Source: Halobium salinum (lineage in GTDB: Archaea; Halobacteriota; Halobacteria; Halobacteriales; Haloferacaceae). Taken from it: 64,000 nucleotides of DNA. Numbering within the stretch: position 1 is the first letter of the stretch; each line of letters starts with the position of its first letter. Where the stretch lies: positions 81,408 through 145,407 of the forward strand of contig NZ_JAODIW010000006.1 in NCBI RefSeq assembly GCF_026586625.1. Reading direction: 5' to 3'. The position numbers were made by a program, and so were the translations under genes. The notes under the pieces were generated by a model, which saw only the letters and a list, made by a program, of their open reading frames with translations, made no database searches and was not told the DNA's origin. Shown in pieces: positions 59,812 to 64,000 of the stretch.

Positions 59812-60041
59812 CGCTCTCCGTGTCGATACTACGTAGGTCGGCATCAGTACGCCGGCCGGAAAAAGTACCAATCGAGCCGTCTGCGCCGGGTGCCCGGCCC
59901 CGGTGTGGTCGTCCCGTTCGGTCCTCGGACCACCGTGTCAGCGAGTCGGCTGGAGACGAACGCCGGCCGTCGTTGCGCTCAGTCTTCAGACCTCCGCGTC
60001 AGCGCGTCGCGGACCGACGGGACGGTCCGCTCGCGTGGCGC

Positions 60042-60233
60042 TCAGTCTTCGTCCTCGTCGTCCCGCGCGTCCCGCATCGCCCCCAGCCGCGAGACGAGCT
60101 CCTCGTTGGACTCGTCGGTGTCGAACGAGACCTTCCCGTCGTGGTCTTTGTCGTGGACGTTGTCCCCGACGTCCTCGTCGATGTCGGCGCTGTCGTCTCG
60201 CTGCTCACTTTCGTCGTAGCTTCCGAAGCCCAT
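60042..60233 (-). CDS. DUF5786 acidic small protein
   Basis: 63 residues, highly acidic: MGFGSYDESEQRDDSADIDE then DHDGKVSFDTDESNEELVSRLGAMRDARDDEDED. The M-G-F-G-S-Y-D-E-S-E-Q start is diagnostic for the haloarchaeal DUF5786 family of unknown function. A short duplicate of its 3' end lies 63 bases downstream. Confidence 0.92.
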   Translation of the reverse strand: MGFGSYDESEQRDDSADIDEDVGDNVHDKDHDGKVSFDTDESNEELVSRLGAMRDARDDEDED

Positions 60234-60305
60234 ACGCGACCCTTGCGGACTCGGTTATATATGTCCGGCGCTTCCGGCGGTCGGAGGCGTGTGGTACCGG
60301 ACCAC

Positions 60306-60854
60306 TCACCGCGTCGTCGGAGCCGGCTCGATCGCGGCCGCGAGGTCGGCGGCGAACGCCTCGACGGCGCCCCAGTCGGTGTACTCGTAGTTCCGCGAGG
60401 TGTCAGTGTCGCCGCTTCGCTTCCCGACGACGTGCTTGACGAGCGTTCGCTTGAGGAACCCGTACTCCGTGTACCGGAGCGCACCCGCGACCGGAAGCGT
60501 GACCCTCGGCTTCCACCCCGTCTCCTCGAGGAAGGCGTCGACGTACCCCTCCGCCTCGGCCTGCGTCGCCTCCTCGGCCGCCGAGAGGCTCACGGAGAGG
60601 AACCCGGTCGGACGGGCGTTCAGCGCGTCGACGTGGTCCCGGACGAACGTCTCGACCACGGGTTGGTGCCTCCCGGCGTGGATGGACCCGGCGACGACGA
60701 CGCCGTCGAAATCGGCCGGGTCGGGCGGAGTACCGCCGCCGAGCGTGACGAGCGTCACGTCGTGACCGCGCTCGCGGAGCGTCGTCTCTACCCGTCTCGC
60801 TACCTTCTCGGTCTGTCCCTCGGTGGTCGCGTACGCGACGAGAATCGATGGCAT
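60306..60854 (-). CDS. Flavodoxin-domain protein (HemG-like)
   Basis: 182 residues. MPSILVAYATTEGQTEKVARRVETTL binds FMN phosphate (T-x-E-G-Q-T). DFDGVVVAGSIHAGRHQPVVETFVRDHVDAL and FLSVSLSAAEEATQAEAEGYVDAFLEETG follow, resembling the flavodoxin/protoporphyrinogen oxidase HemG type. Haem-pathway use cannot be concluded from sequence alone. ATG at 60854. Confidence 0.88.
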   Translation of the reverse strand: MPSILVAYATTEGQTEKVARRVETTLRERGHDVTLVTLGGGTPPDPADFDGVVVAGSIHAGRHQPVVETFVRDHVDALNARPTGFLSVSLSAAEEATQAEAEGYVDAFLEETGWKPRVTLPVAGALRYTEYGFLKRTLVKHVVGKRSGDTDTSRNYEYTDWGAVEAFAADLAAAIEPAPTTR

Positions 60855-60989
60855 CGTCCCTTCACCGGATGAGAGTACGCATCCGGTGCGGATAGCGGAC
60901 GCCGACGGCTCTCGAGGAGTGAGAACCGCGCAGGGTCGGGGAGAAGACGACGGGTGGCGCTTCCGCCACCTCGGAAGCCGCTCGTCGCC

Positions 60990-62141
60990 TCAGAAGCCGC
61001 CCGTCGCCATCAGGAACAGCGCGACCGAGATGACGGCGAACAGGGCGCCGACGAACTTCTTGATGGTCGAGGTCTCCATCGCCGCGGAGACGTACGGGGC
61101 GATCTGCCCACCCGTCACGGTCGCGGGGACGGTGAAGACGACCATGTTCCACGGCGTCGTCGCGAGGTTCATACTGTGGCCGCCGACGAGCCCACCGCCG
61201 AACACGTGGACGAGCGAGGCGATGACGGCGGTGACGGCGACGACGATGTGGTTCGTCCCGATGGCGATTCGCACGGGCACCTTCGTCTTCAGCATCGCGA
61301 CGATACCGAGTTCGCCGATGCCGAAGCCGGCCAGCCCCTGAAACACGCCGCCGACGCTGTAATTCGCGAACCGGCGCAGGTAGCCGCCGCGAGTGTACCG
61401 GTAGTCGTCACCCTCGCGGTCGACGCGGGTGACGTTTCCGTCCGAGTCGGTGTCGACGCCGGCCGGGCCGAGCTTCCCGTGGTCGTTCGGTAGCTCCGGC
61501 TCGACACCGCCGTCGGTGGCCGCCGTGCCGGCGTTCGATTCCGCGGACGACTCCGAGCCGCCGTGGTCGAGGTCGGCCTTGAACAGCATGTACGCCGCCG
61601 CCATCAGCGCGACCCCGAGCAGCAGGTGGAACAGCCACTCCGGGACGACGAACGACAGCAGCGCGCCGGCGACGACGAACGGGAGACCGCCGAGCACGAG
61701 CGTCAGCGCCAGTCTGCGGTCGACCAGCCCGTACCGGACGAACGCCACGGAGGAACTCGAGAGGCCGAACGCCTCGCTGATGAGGCCGACCTTCACGAGC
61801 GTCTGTGGCTCGAGCGGCTGGGCGAACAGCGGGAAGACGAAGATGAGAAACGGCACGAAGATGGCCGACCCGCTGATGCCGACCGTGTTGACGATGGTGG
61901 CACCGACGAGGAACGCCGGGAACAGCCACCAGAACTCCAGCCAGTAGTCGGCGCCGGCGCCCGCGGGTGTCGGCGCGATGAAGAAGACGGCCAGCACGAA
62001 CAGCACCGGGGCGGCGAAGACGAAGAAGTGCTGGTTGCGGAGGAACCCCTCCAGCGCACGCTCGCTCGTCGAGGGAGAGCCTTCGGGCCCGCCGTCGTCG
62101 GACCCGTGGGATTCCGGGGCCTCGTGGGACTCGCTGGCCAT
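60990..62141 (-). CDS. TauE/SafE-family sulfite exporter-like membrane protein
   Basis: 383 residues. About eight helices in two halves with the TauE/SafE core: LVGATIVNTVGISGSAIFVPFLIFVFPLF, SEAFGLSSSSVAFVRYGLVDRRLAL, and the C-terminal GGVFQGLAGFGIGELGIVAMLKTKVPVRIAIGTNHIVVAVTAVIASLVH. A cytoplasmic loop of about 70 residues (LDHGGSESSAESNAGTAATD and VDTDSDGNVTRVDREGDD) separates the halves. Exports an anion such as sulfite or sulfonate in known members; not proven here. Confidence 0.93.
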   Translation of the reverse strand: MASESHEAPESHGSDDGGPEGSPSTSERALEGFLRNQHFFVFAAPVLFVLAVFFIAPTPAGAGADYWLEFWWLFPAFLVGATIVNTVGISGSAIFVPFLIFVFPLFAQPLEPQTLVKVGLISEAFGLSSSSVAFVRYGLVDRRLALTLVLGGLPFVVAGALLSFVVPEWLFHLLLGVALMAAAYMLFKADLDHGGSESSAESNAGTAATDGGVEPELPNDHGKLGPAGVDTDSDGNVTRVDREGDDYRYTRGGYLRRFANYSVGGVFQGLAGFGIGELGIVAMLKTKVPVRIAIGTNHIVVAVTAVIASLVHVFGGGLVGGHSMNLATTPWNMVVFTVPATVTGGQIAPYVSAAMETSTIKKFVGALFAVISVALFLMATGGF

Positions 62142-62337
62142 CTAGCTGAACCCCTCTTGACTCGAGTGTCGGTCGTCTCCGACCGTAGTCGTCGAGTCGA
62201 ATCGGTCAGCGTCGGCTACCTGTAGCTGATGCCGGCCGAGAATCATGGTGCTCCCTCGGTAGGGAGAGACCGGTGAAAAGGTTTGTGAACCGAACAATCC
62301 GGATGATAGAACGTGACCGTCCCCGGCGGTCGCGTTG

Positions 62338-62667
62338 ATGAGCCTCCGGGCCGAGAGGGGAACCGTGAACTACGCCGTCCTCGACCTGACGCTCGACGCC
62401 GAAGCCGCCCGCGACCGCGTCGTCGACCGCGTCTCCGGCGTGTCGGTCCGGAGCGCGGACGACCGCTACGAGTTCCTCACTCCCAGCGGCTTCCACCTCG
62501 CCGAACTCTCGAACGCGACGCTTCCCGACGGCGAACACGGCTCCCGGCTCACCTACCGGACGGCGATGGTGTCGCCGGTCGCCGCCTCGGCCCGCCGGAA
62601 GGCCGAGGCCGTCTGCGCCGCGCTGGCGCCGTACCGGTATCGGCCGGGCAAGCGACCGCGCAGGTGA
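62338..62667 (+). CDS. Hypothetical protein
   Basis: 109 residues. MSLRAERGTVNYAVLDLTLD, AARDRVVDRVSGVSVRSADDRYEFLTPSGFHLAEL, RLTYRTAMVSPVAASARRKAEAVCAALAPY and a basic tail. Looks like a small alpha/beta domain but I do not recognise a family. The ATG at 62338 is one codon inside a TTG alternative at 62335. Convergent with uvrB. Confidence 0.6.
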   Translation: MSLRAERGTVNYAVLDLTLDAEAARDRVVDRVSGVSVRSADDRYEFLTPSGFHLAELSNATLPDGEHGSRLTYRTAMVSPVAASARRKAEAVCAALAPYRYRPGKRPRR

Positions 62668-62706
62668 GCCCCGGACTCGGCCCGTTCACGACACCAGTCA
62701 CCGGGT

Positions 62707-64000
62707 CTACCAGTCGTCGTCCGGTTCCGGCGCGACGACGCCCTCCTCCTCGTCGCCGCCGAGCAGGTCGAACTCGTGGCGCAGTTCGCGGATGCGGTCG
62801 CGGATGTCGGCGGCGAGTTCGAACTCGAGGTTGCTCGCGGCCTCCTCCATGCGCTCCTCGAGGTGCTCCACCTGGCGGGCCGCCTCGTCGGCGTCCTCGA
62901 CCTCGCCGCCGGTCGTTCCGGAGGTGTCGGTCTTGCTTCCGGGGAGGTTGGTCTCGCCGACCGCCTTCTCGATGGTCGTCGGCTCGTGGCCGTGCTCCTC
63001 GTTGAACGCTTGCTGAATCTCGCGGCGGCGCTGCGTCTCCTCGATAGCCTGCTCCATCGCGTCGGTCGTCTCGTCGGCGTAGAGAACGACCTCGCCGTTG
63101 ACGTTCCTGGCAGCGCGGCCCATCGTCTGGACGAGGGTGGTGGTCGAGCGCAGGAACCCCTCCTGGTCGGCGTCGAGGATGGCGACGAGGGAGACCTCGG
63201 GGATGTCGAGGCCCTCTCGGAGGAGGTTGATGCCGACGAGCACGTCTATCTCCCCGAGTCGGAGTGAGCGGATGATCTCGTGACGTTCGAGGGTGTCGGT
63301 CTCGTCGTGCATGTACGCGACGTTCACGCCGGCCTCCTCCAGGTACTCGGTAAGGTCCTCGGCCATGCGCTTGGTGAGCGTCGTCACGAGGGTGCGCTCG
63401 CCGCGCTCGATGCGGTCGTCGATTCGGCCCATGAGGTCGTCGACCTGGCCGTCCGCCGAGGTGACCTCGACCTTCGGGTCGACCAGGTGGGTCGGGCGAA
63501 CGATCTGCTCGACGACCTGGTCGGAGTGCTCGCGCTCGTAGTCGCCGGGGGTCGCGGAGACGAACAGGGTCCGGTCGGTCTTCTCCTCGAACTCCTCGAA
63601 GGTGAGGGGTCGGTTGTCGTAGGCCGTCGGGAGCCGGAACCCGTTGCCGACGAGGCTCTCCTTTCGGGACTTGTCGCCGGCGAACTGGCCCTTTATCTGG
63701 GGGAGGGTCTGGTGGGACTCGTCGACGACGGTGAGGAAGTCGTCGGGAAAGTAGTCGAGCAGGGTGTACGGCGCCTCGCCCGACTCCCGGTCGGAGAGGT
63801 GGACGGAGTAGTTCTCGATGCCGGAACAGTAGCCCGTCTCCTGGAGCATCTCGAGGTCGAACGTCGTACGCTCCTCGATGCGCTGGGCGGCGACGAGGTC
63901 GCCCTGTCGCTCGAAGTACCGCACGCGCTGGTCCATCAGCGTCTCTATCTCCTCGACCGCGTCCTCGAGGCGCTTCTCGGGGATGGAGTAGTGCTCCGCG
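62707..64000 (-). CDS. uvrB: Excinuclease ABC subunit B, C-terminal part
   Basis: The frame is open to the right edge, so the gene's N-terminal half (Walker A and beta-hairpin) is outside. The visible 430 residues begin [33 protein letters not shown]. Helicase motifs: [130 protein letters not shown] and [14 protein letters not shown]. The C-terminal UVR motif ([29 protein letters not shown]) binds UvrC. Bacterial-type nucleotide excision repair, common in haloarchaea. Confidence 0.96.
   Translation of the reverse strand, partial: AEHYSIPEKRLEDAVEEIETLMDQRVRYFERQGDLVAAQRIEERTTFDLEMLQETGYCSGIENYSVHLSDRESGEAPYTLLDYFPDDFLTVVDESHQTLPQIKGQFAGDKSRKESLVGNGFRLPTAYDNRPLTFEEFEEKTDRTLFVSATPGDYEREHSDQVVEQIVRPTHLVDPKVEVTSADGQVDDLMGRIDDRIERGERTLVTTLTKRMAEDLTEYLEEAGVNVAYMHDETDTLERHEIIRSLRLGEIDVLVGINLLREGLDIPEVSLVAILDADQEGFLRSTTTLVQTMGRAARNVNGEVVLYADETTDAMEQAIEETQRRREIQQAFNEEHGHEPTTIEKAVGETNLPGSKTDTSGTTGGEVEDADEAARQVEHLEERMEEAASNLEFELAADIRDRIRELRHEFDLLGGDEEEGVVAPEPDDDW

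Overview
The window is a very GC-rich chromosome segment from a haloarchaeon (class Halobacteria). Evidence: acidic proteomes with C/G in most third codon positions, TATA-like boxes 25-35 bases before start codons (leaderless or short-leader genes), and haloarchaea-typical families (DUF7344 winged helices, DUF5305, DUF1102, DUF5786/DUF5789, PurO, Hel308, KEOPS Cgi121, Tat lipoproteins). The gene set fits Haloferacales, but I cannot name a genus. No rRNA, CRISPR array, IS element or replication origin was seen; two tRNA genes (His-GTG, Gln-CTG) were found.

Layout. 0-2.5 kb: end of an enolase-superfamily enzyme, a DUF2071 protein and an MFS transporter. 2.5-5.4 kb: hemC-cobA-hemD, a tightly overlapped operon making uroporphyrinogen III and precorrin-2. 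5.4-11.5 kb: regulators (a DUF7504-like/winged-helix protein, a ribbon-helix-helix protein, two DUF7344 membrane-anchored winged helices, a FilR1-like regulator), tRNA-His, and VOC and DsrE proteins. 11.8-16.9 kb: a site-2 protease with CBS domains, a halocyanin, a second FilR1-like regulator, a cupin overlapping hisA, and two tiny membrane proteins.

17-25 kb is the most distinctive part. Two near-duplicate DUF7344 regulators flank an AT-richer operon of a DUF1102 secreted protein and its signal peptidase I. The second regulator sits 4 bases upstream of a mucin-like, Thr-rich, sequon-rich DUF1102-type protein. hisB and a DUF5305 membrane protein follow. hisA and hisB lie about 6.7 kb apart around this cassette. 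I read it as a surface-fibre or cell-surface matrix module, analogous in layout to SipW/TasA (inference).

25-44 kb is mostly housekeeping and transport: an ACT-domain regulator, an IMPACT protein, a SolA-like oxidase, a complete TAXI-TRAP importer operon, an S9 peptidase, Upp, a CobW GTPase, tryptophanase, a phosphoesterase and PurO. Three decayed or interrupted genes lie here: a frameshifted gene at 25.1-25.6 kb, a frame with two amber codons at 28.9-29.2 kb, and a zinc-finger gene with an in-frame UGA at 36.4-36.6 kb.

44.7-64 kb: tRNA-Gln next to an SRA-like/HNH modification-dependent nuclease, small Hsp20, a CapA-like protein, a four-CBS/HPF-like fusion, hel308-cgi121, ThpR-like 2H phosphoesterase, an SPFH protein, HAD, UspA proteins, GNAT, GT4, DUF5786, a flavodoxin-domain protein, TauE/SafE, and uvrB running off the right end.
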